Source: Galbitalea sp. SE-J8
Lineage (GTDB): Bacteria; Actinomycetota; Actinomycetes; Actinomycetales; Microbacteriaceae
Direction: 5' to 3'
Assembly: GCF_030345695.1 (NCBI RefSeq)
Contig: NZ_JAUASV010000001.1
Coordinates: 186,001 to 250,000 of the forward strand
Length of the DNA: 64,000 nucleotides
The notes under the pieces are model-generated. The model searched no databases and was not told where the DNA came from. It saw only the letters and a list, made by a program, of their open reading frames with translations. Below, in pieces: positions 50,522-57,885 of this stretch; the first letter of the stretch is position 1, and each line of letters opens with the position of its first letter. Position numbers and translations under genes: made by a program.

Positions 50522-51049
50522 TCAGGTCCCGTCCGCGTCGAGGCGGGCGACCAGCTCGAACAGCCGGCGCTCGGAGTCGCTGCCGGGTGCGGCGTGGCCG
50601 AGCACGAGCGTCTGGTCGGTGCCGGGCACGCGCAGCAGCTCGTAGCCGAGCTCCATCCGCCCGACGTCGGGGTGGTCCATCACGATGTCCACCGCGAAGG
50701 CGTCGGGGCGGTCGTCGTCGTGCCACGCGCGGCTGAAGTCGTCGCTGCGACGCGCCAGGTCGTTCCGGAGGCCGTGCACCCGCGGGTCGCCGGCATCCGT
50801 CTGCTCGAGCTGGTGCTTGAGCAGCGCGACCATCCGGCGGGAGACCTCGCGCCACTCGGGCAGCGTGCGGCGTGCGCTCTCGTCGATGAAGGTCGCCTCG
50901 GCGAGGTTCACGCCCACCGCGAGGCGCGGCGAGACCGCCCGGGCGACCGGGTTGGACGCGATCACGTCCCAGCGGGCGTTGACCAGCACGGCGGGCGTGG
51001 TCGGCAGCGACTCCACGAGCTCGGCCAGCAGAGAGTCGACCGGGTCCAT
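50522..51049 (-). CDS. MmyB-like ligand domain protein lacking the helix-turn-helix
   Basis: 175 residues that align only with the C-terminal domain of its two neighbours: ARWDVIASNPVARAVSPRLAVGVNLAEATFIDESARRTLPEW, DDFSRAWHDDD and DIVMDHPDVGRMELGYELLRVPGTDQ. No DNA-binding helix-turn-helix precedes it, and the upstream 104 bp do not encode one in any frame. TAGGCT 7 nt before ATG 51049 indicates it has its own promoter rather than being a decayed fragment. It could modulate the flanking regulators; this is inference. Confidence 0.78.
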   Translation of the reverse strand: MDPVDSLLAELVESLPTTPAVLVNARWDVIASNPVARAVSPRLAVGVNLAEATFIDESARRTLPEWREVSRRMVALLKHQLEQTDAGDPRVHGLRNDLARRSDDFSRAWHDDDRPDAFAVDIVMDHPDVGRMELGYELLRVPGTDQTLVLGHAAPGSDSERRLFELVARLDADGT

Positions 51050-51056
51050 GCCGCCG

Positions 51057-51062
51057 AGCCTA
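51057..51062 (-). promoter_or_regulatory. -10 box of the HTH-less MmyB protein (TAGGCT)
   Basis: Minus-strand TAGGCT, 7 nt before ATG 51049. Confidence 0.5.
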
Positions 51063-51153
51063 ACCAGAGCCCGGACGGCGATCGCGTCCCCGCCGCTCCT
51101 AGGCGCAGCCCGGTCAGGCGCCCTCGTCGCCGGTCGGGCGTTCTCGTCGCCGG

Positions 51154-51948
51154 TCAGTCGCCGAGCGAGCGGAGGATCTCCTCCTCCCGCGTGCCCGGGT
51201 CGGCGTAGTGGGCGACCAGGGTCAGCCGAGCGTCGCCGGGCACCGCGAGGCTCTGCCAGCGCAGGGTGAGCAGGCCGATCCCGGCCACCCAGGTGGTGCC
51301 CACGCCACTCGACTGCACGGTGACGTCGTGCCGGCCCCACAGGCGCACGAAATCGGGCTCGGTGACGACCAGCCGGCCGACGAGCTCGTGCAGGCGCGGG
51401 TCGTCCGGGTCGCTGCGCTCCCGCAGCGCCGCGAGGGCGAGCAGCACGTGATCGTCCCAGTTCGGCAGGTTCGCGCGGGCGGCATCCGAGAACAGCGTGT
51501 CGAACATGTTGGAGCCGACCGCGCCGAACGTGAACACCCGGCTCGCGCGATCGTTGACGGCGAGCACGTCCTGACACGCGTTGATGACGTACGCGGCGGT
51601 GTCCTGGAAGCCGTCGAGGAACACGAACACGTCGTCGTCGAGCGACCCGGGAAGCGGGGCGAACGACCGCAGCGGCGGCGGGTCCGCGATCCGCTGCAGG
51701 TAGGCGGTCGCCGCGTCGTCGAGACCGAGCGCGACGGCCAGAGCCCGGAGCACCTGGTCGGACGGATGCGTGTCCCGCCCCTGCTCGAGCCGCAGGTAGT
51801 ACTCGGGGCTGATCCCGGCACGACGCGCGACCTCCTCGCGGCGCAGCCCCTCGACCCGCCGTCCGGGCTCGGTCGTGAGTCCGACATCCGCCGGCCGCAG
51901 CGCGTGGCGTCGCGCGCGCAGATAGTTGCCGAGGTCGTTGATCGCCAC
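51154..51948 (-). CDS. XRE-family regulator with MmyB-like ligand domain (2)
   Basis: 264 residues: LGNYLRARRHALRPADVGL and RRVEGLRREEVARRAGISPEYYLRLEQGRDTHPSDQVLRALA form the helix-turn-helix; the ligand domain shows AYVINACQDVLAVNDRASRVF, DAARANLPNWDDH and GIGLLTLRWQSLAVPGD. GTG 51948 has a TACGCT box 6 nt upstream, and a start there gives the usual short N terminus; the longer open frame upstream is part of a pseudogene region. Confidence 0.9.
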   Translation of the reverse strand: MAINDLGNYLRARRHALRPADVGLTTEPGRRVEGLRREEVARRAGISPEYYLRLEQGRDTHPSDQVLRALAVALGLDDAATAYLQRIADPPPLRSFAPLPGSLDDDVFVFLDGFQDTAAYVINACQDVLAVNDRASRVFTFGAVGSNMFDTLFSDAARANLPNWDDHVLLALAALRERSDPDDPRLHELVGRLVVTEPDFVRLWGRHDVTVQSSGVGTTWVAGIGLLTLRWQSLAVPGDARLTLVAHYADPGTREEEILRSLGD

Positions 51949-51954
51949 GGCGCC

Positions 51955-51960
51955 AGCGTA
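51955..51960 (-). promoter_or_regulatory. -10 box of leaderless regulator 2 (TACGCT)
   Basis: Minus-strand TACGCT, 6 nt before GTG 51948. Confidence 0.5.
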
Positions 51961-51976
51961 GAGCCGCGCGGGGCGG

Positions 51977-52123
51977 TCAGGTTCGGTCGGCGAACACCGT
52001 CCGTGCCACAGCGATCGCGGCCATCGCGCGCGGTCAGCCGACGTAGAAGGCGAGGTGCGTGATCGCGTCGACGATCTCGGCCCCGGCAACGCCGTCGTCC
52101 AGCGCGAAGCCCGCATGGAAACG
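51977..52123 (-). pseudogene. Carboxymuconolactone decarboxylase (AhpD-like) C-terminal remnant
   Basis: One frame reads RFHAGFALDDGVAGAEIVDA, then ITHLAFYVG, a TGA (52034-52036), then PRAMAAIAVARTVFADRT and a natural stop. Relatives have Trp at the TGA position (FYVGWPRA), so TGG has become TGA. The N-terminal part is missing; homology stops where an IS5-type fragment begins on the other strand. A gene broken by both truncation and nonsense mutation. Confidence 0.7.
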
Positions 52124-52233
52124 GACGCGGCATCGCGATGCGCTCAGACGAGACCGCCCGCAACCACCGCGCCGCCCTCTGCCTCGCCGCAGCCCTCCAC
52201 CGGCTCGACAGCAGCTTCAGCAACACGACCTAG
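52114..52233 (+). pseudogene. IS5-type transposase C-terminal remnant
   Basis: Forty codons read GRGIAMRSDETARNHRAALC and LAAALHRLDSSFSNTT before TAG. R-x-I-A-x-R-x-D-x-T-A-R-N-x-x-A-A-L-x-L-A-A is the usual end of IS5-family transposases. The rest of the gene and the terminal repeats are absent. It starts where the broken AhpD-like gene loses homology, so the two probably record an insertion followed by deletion. Confidence 0.6.
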
Positions 52234-52236
52234 CCG

Positions 52237-52348
52237 CCGTTCAGAACTCCTGAGAATTCGCACGGGTGCAGCCCCCCGCGTCCGCAGCGCCGCCGGGTTC
52301 CGGGGGCCGCGCCGAGGGGCTCCGAAATTCCTCAGGAGTTCTGAACGG
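52237..52348. repeat. MITE-like 112-bp element, copy 1
   Basis: Perfect 18-bp inverted arms CCGTTCAGAACTCCTGAG (52237-52254) and complement (52331-52348). Preceded by CTAGCCG and followed by CCGGCGCATGACGGG, both also present at copy 2. Confidence 0.9.
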
Positions 52349-52525
52349 GGACAGGCCGGCGCATGACGGGTACCGGCGCATGACGGGCGCCGGCGGCCTC
52401 GGGCGGTGGCGAGACCCGAGCCCGTGCTCGCCGACGGCGATCAGCACCGGCGGCCTCGGGCGGCGCGGCCTCGGGCAGCGCGGCCGTCTGCCTGCCCGCT
52501 TGCCTACGCACCGTTCGCCTAGCCG

Positions 52526-52636
52526 CCGTTCAGAACTCCTGAGAATTCGCACGGGTGCAGCCCCCCGCGTCCGCAGCGCCGCCGGATTCTGGGGCCGCGC
52601 CGAGGGGCTCCGAAATTCCTCAGGAGTTCTGAACGG
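52526..52636. repeat. MITE-like 111-bp element, copy 2
   Basis: The same 18-bp arms (52526-52543, 52619-52636) and nearly identical interior. The 177 bp between the copies and the 123 bp after copy 2 contain no supported gene; downstream on the minus strand REYVERHREEIQDAA is a possible gene relic. Confidence 0.9.
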
Positions 52637-52759
52637 AGACGGACCGGCGCATGACGGGCGCCGGTGGGCTCGAGCGCGGCATCCTGGATCTCCTCGCGGT
52701 GACGCTCGACGTACTCGCGCACGGCGACGCACCTTGCGACAACGGCTCCCGCCGATGAC

Positions 52760-52803
52760 AGAAGCCCCGCGATCCCCCCGTTTCCGGGGTTCGCGGGGCT
52801 TCT
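52760..52803. terminator. Strong bidirectional hairpin terminator
   Basis: A perfect 13-bp stem AGAAGCCCCGCGA / TCGCGGGGCTTCT encloses an inner CCCCG/CGGGG stem. It lies 4 nt downstream of the tRNA 3' end on the minus strand, where a tRNA terminator is expected. Confidence 0.8.
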
Positions 52804-52807
52804 ACAG

Positions 52808-52834
52808 TGGCGGTGACGGTGGGATTTGAACCCA
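52808..52834 (-). other. 3' end of a tRNA (probably tRNA-Ser): candidate att site
   Basis: On the minus strand TGGGTTCAAATCCCA, CCGTCACC and GCCA form a T-arm, the 3' acceptor strand, a discriminator G and an encoded CCA. The matching 5' acceptor strand (GGTGACG) and anticodon arm are not found upstream. A tRNA 3' fragment with intact terminator is what integrase-driven insertion leaves at one end of an element. The identity as tRNA-Ser rests on acceptor sequence and discriminator G. Confidence 0.65.
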
Positions 52835-52991
52835 TAGACCAAGCCGTCGGCTCGGCTCCTCACGAGCACGAATCCACGATCGATGGGCCGCGCGGACGCT
52901 GTCAGCGCTGGTTCGGTTCGTTGTGCTTCTCGATGTTCGTGGGGTTTTCGTGGGCTCCCCGTCAGTCCGGCACTCTCCCTGACGTCCGACC

Positions 52992-53336
52992 TCAGTGGGT
53001 GTGCGTGCCGGAGAGCTTGAAGCCCAGGCGTCCGTGCGCATAGGCCGCACCGGCGCCGATCGCGGAGGCCACCCAGGCCGCCTCGGCGAGTTCCGTCTCG
53101 GTGGCTCCGGCCCTGACCGCGTTCGCCGCGTGGCCGTCGATGCAGTAGACGCACTGCTTCGAGATGCCGACGGCGTAGGCGATGAGTTCGCGGTACTTGC
53201 GCGGGATCTCCCGGCCCTCGTCGGCGAACACTGCGGCATCGAACGCGGCGAAGGCCGCGAGCACGTCGGGCGTCGTCTCCTTGTAGGCGGCGACGTACTT
53301 CTTGTCCTCGTCACGGTCGTAGTAGGCGTCGGTCAT
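52992..53336 (-). CDS. Carboxymuconolactone decarboxylase/AhpD-like protein
   Basis: 114 residues with the AhpD-type redox motif CVYCIDGH (Cys 62, Cys 65, His 69) preceded by Glu 50 in KYRELIAYAVGIS. Family members are peroxidase reductants or decarboxylases. GAGGAGG precedes ATG 53336. It is the last gene of the minus-strand operon that runs to the right edge of the window, 34 nt after an LLM monooxygenase, and could remove peroxide formed by uncoupled flavin enzymes; this is inference. The 157-bp stretch between the tRNA fragment and its stop shows no supported gene. Confidence 0.88.
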   Translation of the reverse strand: MTDAYYDRDEDKKYVAAYKETTPDVLAAFAAFDAAVFADEGREIPRKYRELIAYAVGISKQCVYCIDGHAANAVRAGATETELAEAAWVASAIGAGAAYAHGRLGFKLSGTHTH

Positions 53337-53370
53337 CGGTCCTCCTCGGGTTCGGTGGTCGTCACGTGCT

Positions 53371-54717
53371 TCATCCTGCCGACGGTGCGTAGCGGCTCGC
53401 CGGGCGCGGCAGCCCGAGGTGGTCGCGCAGCGTCGCGCCGGCGTACTCGGTGCGGAGCAGTCCACGGCGCTGCAGCTCCGGGACGACGAGCTCGGTGAAG
53501 TCGACGAGCGTGCCTGGCTGCCACGGGAACGAGACGGTGAAGCCGTCGGCGGCATCCGTCGTGAACAGCTCCTCGATGTGGTCGGCGACGTCGGTCGGCG
53601 TGCCGATGATCGCGCCGTCTCCGCCGGTGACGAGCTCGACGAGACCGCGGATGGTCGAACCGGATGCCGCGGCCTGCGCGTACAGTTCACGGCTGCGGCC
53701 GCGACTGCGGTTGGTCGCGCCGTCGGTCGGTGACTCGGCGAGGAGTGGCAAGGGAGCGTCGAGCGGCAGTCCGCCGAGATCGACTCCGAGCCAGTACTCG
53801 ACGTCGGCGAGTGCGACGCGGGGGTCGAGGAGCTCCCGGATCGCGGCGAAGCGGTCCTCCGCCTCGGCGCGGGTCGGGGCGACGACGGTGGCGAGCTCGG
53901 GCAGCACGAGCACGTGCTCGGGATCGCGGCCGTGCGCGACGGCTCGGCGCTTGATGTCGGCGTAGTACGCGCGGGCCGCATCCGCCGGCACCTGGGCGCT
54001 GAACACGAGATCCGCTTCGCGGGCCGCGAAATCGCGGCCCGCATCCGACGAGCCGGCCTGCGCGATGACGGGATACCCCTGGGGTGGTCGGGCGATGTTG
54101 AGCGGGCCGGCGACCGAGTACGAGTCCCCGGCGTGGTCGAGCGCGTGCAGCCGCGCGGGATCGAAGTACAGACCCGCCTCGACGTCGAACGCGAACGCGT
54201 CGTCGTCGAAGCTGTCCCAGAGACCGCGCACGACATCGAGGAACTCGCCGGCCCGCCGGTACCGGTCGCCGTGGTCGAGGTGCGCGTCGAGGCCGAAGTT
54301 GCGCGCCTCGCTGTCGTTGAGCGAGGTCACGACGTTCCACGCCGCGCGGCCGTGCGAGAGGTGATCGATCGACGCGAGGATGCGGGCGAGCGTGTAGGGC
54401 TGCGTGAAGCTCGTCGATGCGGTCGCGAGCAACCCGATGCGGCTCGTGACCGCACTGAGCGCGCCGAGCACGGTGGTCGGCTCGAGCGCGTCGTTGACGA
54501 CCGCGACCCGGGCGAGCGCGGCATCCGTCGTGTCCGGTACGCCGACGAGGTCGGGCAGGAACACGGCGTCGAAACGCGCGGCCTCGAGACGCCGCACGAG
54601 GTCGGCGATGAACGGGAAGTCGACACCCGCCGCTCGGGGAGCGTCGGGGTGGCGCCAGCCGGCGAGGTACTCGCCCGCCGGCTTGAGGAAGCCGGTGAGG
54701 TGCAGTTCGCGGCTCAT
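53371..54717 (-). CDS. LLM-class flavin monooxygenase (NtaA/SnaA/DszA-like)
   Basis: 448 residues: LHLTGFLKPAGEYLAGWRHPDA at the start, then AARFDAVFLPDL, TSRIGLLATASTSFTQPYTLARILASIDHLSHGRAAWNVVTS, NFG, RYRRAGEFLDVVRGLWDS, PQGYPVIAQAGSS. This is the nitrilotriacetate/dimethyl-sulfide/dibenzothiophene-sulfone monooxygenase type, using reduced FMN. The stop is 34 nt before the AhpD-like gene; the start overlaps the preceding LLM gene stop as ATGA. Confidence 0.92.
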   Translation of the reverse strand: MSRELHLTGFLKPAGEYLAGWRHPDAPRAAGVDFPFIADLVRRLEAARFDAVFLPDLVGVPDTTDAALARVAVVNDALEPTTVLGALSAVTSRIGLLATASTSFTQPYTLARILASIDHLSHGRAAWNVVTSLNDSEARNFGLDAHLDHGDRYRRAGEFLDVVRGLWDSFDDDAFAFDVEAGLYFDPARLHALDHAGDSYSVAGPLNIARPPQGYPVIAQAGSSDAGRDFAAREADLVFSAQVPADAARAYYADIKRRAVAHGRDPEHVLVLPELATVVAPTRAEAEDRFAAIRELLDPRVALADVEYWLGVDLGGLPLDAPLPLLAESPTDGATNRSRGRSRELYAQAAASGSTIRGLVELVTGGDGAIIGTPTDVADHIEELFTTDAADGFTVSFPWQPGTLVDFTELVVPELQRRGLLRTEYAGATLRDHLGLPRPASRYAPSAG

Positions 54718-56108
54718 GCGCGCGCTCCTTCGGTCGAGAGGGACGGAACGGATTCCGGGCGGGCGAGCCCGAGCGTGTCGCGCAGCGTCGCGCCGTAGTG
54801 CCGGCGGAACACGCCGCGCTCCTCGAGAATCGGGAGCACGCGGTCGACGAAACCGTCGAGAGTGTCGGGCAGGTAGGGGAACGAGACGTTGAAGCCGTCC
54901 GCTGCGCCGGCGCGGAACCAGCTCTCGATGCGGTCGGCGATCGTCTCGGGCGAACCCGCCGTCGTGCCGCGCTCGTTGAACTCGAGGGCGAGCTGCCGCA
55001 GCGTGAGGTTCTTCTCGCGTGCGATCGCGAGGATCCCGTCGCGGCGGCTCTTCGACCGGTTGCTCTCGGGGATCTCGGGCAACGGTGCGTCGAGGTCGAA
55101 TTCGGTGAAGTCGATGTCGCCGATGTTGTCCTGGATGCTGCGGCGCAGCACGTCGTCGTGCAGCAGCGACTGCAGATGGTCGAGCTTCTCGCGCGCCTCG
55201 GCATCCGTGTCCGCGACGATCGGCGTGAAGACGGGCCAGACCTTGATCGAGTCGGCCGCACGACCCGCCTCGACGGCGAGCTCGCGCACGCGCGCACGGT
55301 AGGCGATCGCCTGGTCGAGGTCGGTCGTCGCGGTGAACAGCACCTCGCCGTGCTTCGCGGCGAACGCCTGCCCGACGGGCGACGCTCCCGCCTGGAACAC
55401 GACCGGGTGCCCCTGCGGCGGCCGGCTGACGTTGAGCGGACCCGCGATGCGGAACCACGCGCCGTCGTGGTCGATCGCTCGGCGCTTCGCGGTGTCGAGA
55501 TAGACGCCCGTGCGCTGGTCGCGCAGGAAGGCGTCATCCGTCGCGCCGTCCCAGAGTCGCCGCACGACGTCGACGAACTCCTCGGCGCGCCGGTAGCGCT
55601 CCTCGTGCTCGAAGTGCTGGGCACGGCCGAAGTTCGCGGCTTCGAGGGGCACGACGCTCGTGACGACGTTCCATCCCGCACGGCCCCCCGAGATGTGGTC
55701 GAGGGTCGCGAATCGCCGGGCGATCGAATACGGCTCGTTGTAGCTCGTGGTCGCCGTGCCGACGACGCCGATGTGCGAGGTGCTCGCGGCGATCGCGGCG
55801 AGGAGGGTGATCGGCTCGAAGAAGTCGGCGCGCGCCGTGCGGCTGAGTGAGTCGAGGTCCTTCCCCCAGATCGCGACGACATCGGCGACGAAGATCGCGT
55901 CGAAGCCGCCCCGCTCGAGGGTGCGGGCGGCCGCGATGTACGCGTCAACGTCGAGCTGTCCTCGCGGATTCGCGCCAGGGTACCGCCAGCCAGCAAGGTG
56001 GCCGCCGGCGCCGTAGAACAGGGCGCCGAACTGGATGCTCGGGTGAGCGTCGGCCGACGAGGTCTCGGCAGGCTCGTCCCGCGTTCCTCGCGGAGTGTGA
56101 TCGGTCAT
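54714..56108 (-). CDS. LLM-class flavin monooxygenase (NtaA/DmoA-like)
   Basis: 464 residues with a ~28-residue polar N-terminal extension before IQFGALFYGAGGHLAGWRYP. Family blocks: FDAIFVADVVAIWG, TSHIGVVGTATTSYNEPYSIARRFATLDHISGGRAGWNVVTS, ANFG, RYRRAEEFVDVVRRLWDG, PQGHPVVFQAGAS. A paralogue of the next gene. ATGA overlaps on both sides (56105-56108, 54714-54717) couple it with its neighbours. Confidence 0.92.
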   Translation of the reverse strand: MTDHTPRGTRDEPAETSSADAHPSIQFGALFYGAGGHLAGWRYPGANPRGQLDVDAYIAAARTLERGGFDAIFVADVVAIWGKDLDSLSRTARADFFEPITLLAAIAASTSHIGVVGTATTSYNEPYSIARRFATLDHISGGRAGWNVVTSVVPLEAANFGRAQHFEHEERYRRAEEFVDVVRRLWDGATDDAFLRDQRTGVYLDTAKRRAIDHDGAWFRIAGPLNVSRPPQGHPVVFQAGASPVGQAFAAKHGEVLFTATTDLDQAIAYRARVRELAVEAGRAADSIKVWPVFTPIVADTDAEAREKLDHLQSLLHDDVLRRSIQDNIGDIDFTEFDLDAPLPEIPESNRSKSRRDGILAIAREKNLTLRQLALEFNERGTTAGSPETIADRIESWFRAGAADGFNVSFPYLPDTLDGFVDRVLPILEERGVFRRHYGATLRDTLGLARPESVPSLSTEGARA

Positions 56109-57100
56109 GGTGCGGGGCTCCATCCCAGGGCGGGCGCGATCTCGGTCGCGATGGTCTCGAGGGCGGCGATCGCCGTCGTGACCGTCGTGCTCTCCGCCTG
56201 CACGGCGAGCACGAGGTCGGTGGACGACGGCAGCACTGGGTCGGCGCTCAACGAGGCGACGATGTCGTCCGGTCGGCCGTACTGCACGTTCAGCGCATCC
56301 AGCAGCTCGGTGAGCCCGGCGTCGGGGCCGAGCCATCCGTACTCGACGTGGTAGTCGAGGTGACGCGCCACATCCGGGGCGAGGCGGGCGGCCGCCGCCT
56401 CCCTGCTCACGTCGGGGAACGCACCGCGCACGGCCGCGGCGCGCGGTCGCTCCGCGGCCCGCGACGAGGTGGCCCACCCCGCGGCGTGCTCGGCCGCGAG
56501 CTGCTCCTGCACGCCGCGCGCTGGCCCCAGGCCGAGCAAGATGCCGCGCCCCGCGGCGCCGGCGGCCCATGCGGCTTCGGCGCGCACCGGCGTCTCCCAG
56601 ACACGATCGACGAGTGTCGGCGCGTCGGGCTGCAGGAGCGCCCCGCCCGGCAGCACGTCGCCGCGCAGGGCCGACTCGAGCCGATCGCGGTGCTGCGCGT
56701 ACAGCTCCCGGCGGCGGTCGGGGTCGCGATCGAACGCCGCGAACTGCTCGAGCGACGGACCGCCCGAACCGAGTCCGAGCTCCACGCGGTCGCCCGCGAG
56801 GGCATCGAGCACGGCGAGGTCCTCCGCGACCCGCACCGGGTGCTCGAGCGGCAACACGACGACGGCGGTGCCGAGACGGATGCGGCGGGTGCGTGCGGCG
56901 GCCGCGGCGAGCAGCACGAGCGGCGAGGGCAGCCGTCCCTGCAGCGTCTGCAGGTGGTGCTGCGACACCCAGCCCGAGTCGAACCCGAGCTCGTCGGCCG
57001 CGACGAAGAGATCGACGAGGGCCGGGTAGAGCTCGCGGGCGGTGACCTCGGCGGTGCCGTGCGCGTGCGTAAGGAACCCGAGACGGAACGGTGCGGTCAT
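56105..57100 (-). CDS. LLM-class flavin-dependent oxidoreductase
   Basis: 331 residues: FRLGFLTHAHG, ADELGFDSGWVSQHHLQTLQGRLPSPLVLLAAAAART, IRLGTAVVVLPLEHPVRVAEDLAVLDAL, RVELGLGSG. It shares the layout of the LLM gene in the other transport cluster (36604), unlike the two larger NtaA-type paralogues downstream. The ATG overlaps the ATPase gene stop (57097-57100), tying it to the ABC importer. Substrate unknown; sulfonate- or sulfone-type compounds are plausible from the context. Confidence 0.87.
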   Translation of the reverse strand: MTAPFRLGFLTHAHGTAEVTARELYPALVDLFVAADELGFDSGWVSQHHLQTLQGRLPSPLVLLAAAAARTRRIRLGTAVVVLPLEHPVRVAEDLAVLDALAGDRVELGLGSGGPSLEQFAAFDRDPDRRRELYAQHRDRLESALRGDVLPGGALLQPDAPTLVDRVWETPVRAEAAWAAGAAGRGILLGLGPARGVQEQLAAEHAAGWATSSRAAERPRAAAVRGAFPDVSREAAAARLAPDVARHLDYHVEYGWLGPDAGLTELLDALNVQYGRPDDIVASLSADPVLPSSTDLVLAVQAESTTVTTAIAALETIATEIAPALGWSPAP

Positions 57101-57885
57101 CGGCTGAACTCCGGGATCGTGGGGACCGAGGCGAGAAGCTCCCGCGTGTACGGGTGCGTCGGCTCCGCGAGCACGCGAGCCGCGTCGCCCGCTTCGACGA
57201 CGCGGCCGCCTCGCAGCACGACGATGCGGTCGGCGACGCTCTGCACGAGGCCGATGTCGTGGCTCACGAGCACGATCGACAGACCGAGCTCGGCGCGCAG
57301 ACGCCGCAGCAGTTCGAGGATCTGCGCCCGTACCGTGACGTCGAGGGCGCTGAGCGGCTCGTCGCCCGCGAGCACCCGCGGCCGGTGCACGATGGCGCGA
57401 GCGAGGGCGACCCGCTGGCGCTGACCACCCGAGAGCTCGTGCGGGAACTGCCCGGCGCGCCAGGTCTCGAGACCGACGTGTCCGAGCGCTTCGGCGACGA
57501 GCGCACGATGATCCCCCGCGACGCGCTGCGCCCGGAGCGGCTCGGCGATCGTGCGCTCGATCGTGAAGCGCGGGTCGAGCGACGTGTACGGATCCTGCAG
57601 CACGATCCCGGTCTCGCGGCGGAGCCGCCGCTCCGCGGCAGCGTCCACTGGTTCGCCGCGGAACAGCGTCTCCCCGGCATCCGCTCGATCGAGTCCGAGC
57701 AGGATGCGCACGAGCGTCGACTTGCCCGACCCCGACTCGCCGATGATCGCGAGCGTCTCGCCGGAGCGCACCTCGATGTCGACGTCGACGAGCGCGTCAT
57801 GCCGCACGGGTCGCGAGAGCAGTCCCTCGCGCGCGACGGTGTACGACCGGCGGAGTCCCCGGCCCTCGAGCAGCACCTCGGTCAC
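57097..57885 (-). CDS. ABC importer ATPase (DppF-like)
   Basis: 262 residues: LRRSYTVAREG, GESGSGKSTLVRILLGLDR (Walker A), VLQDPYTSLDPRFTIERTIAEPL (Q loop), LSGGQRQRVALARAI, LAGDEPLSALD (Walker B with Ala-Gly before Asp) and VSHDIGLV. This is the second ATPase of an oligopeptide/nickel-type importer. GTG start overlaps the first ATPase stop as GTGA. Confidence 0.92.
   Translation of the reverse strand: MTEVLLEGRGLRRSYTVAREGLLSRPVRHDALVDVDIEVRSGETLAIIGESGSGKSTLVRILLGLDRADAGETLFRGEPVDAAAERRLRRETGIVLQDPYTSLDPRFTIERTIAEPLRAQRVAGDHRALVAEALGHVGLETWRAGQFPHELSGGQRQRVALARAIVHRPRVLAGDEPLSALDVTVRAQILELLRRLRAELGLSIVLVSHDIGLVQSVADRIVVLRGGRVVEAGDAARVLAEPTHPYTRELLASVPTIPEFSR

Noticed and set aside
50522-51577. 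A longer form of the HTH-less MmyB protein reaching to 51577
   Set aside because: The extra upstream frame is the shadow of the neighbouring regulator and lacks any helix-turn-helix; the TAGGCT box fixes the start at 51049.
52637-52759. Antitoxin or regulator remnant on the minus strand (REYVERHREEIQDAA)
   Set aside because: A suggestive helix but too short, with no start, and no partner toxin nearby.
52764-52900. A complete tRNA gene
   Set aside because: Only the T-arm, 3' acceptor strand and CCA are present; no matching 5' acceptor strand or anticodon arm was found within 100 nt upstream.
52807-53043. A 78-residue plus-strand gene starting in the tRNA fragment
   Set aside because: Its first residues are just the translated tRNA T-arm and acceptor strand; no domain or ribosome-binding site is visible.
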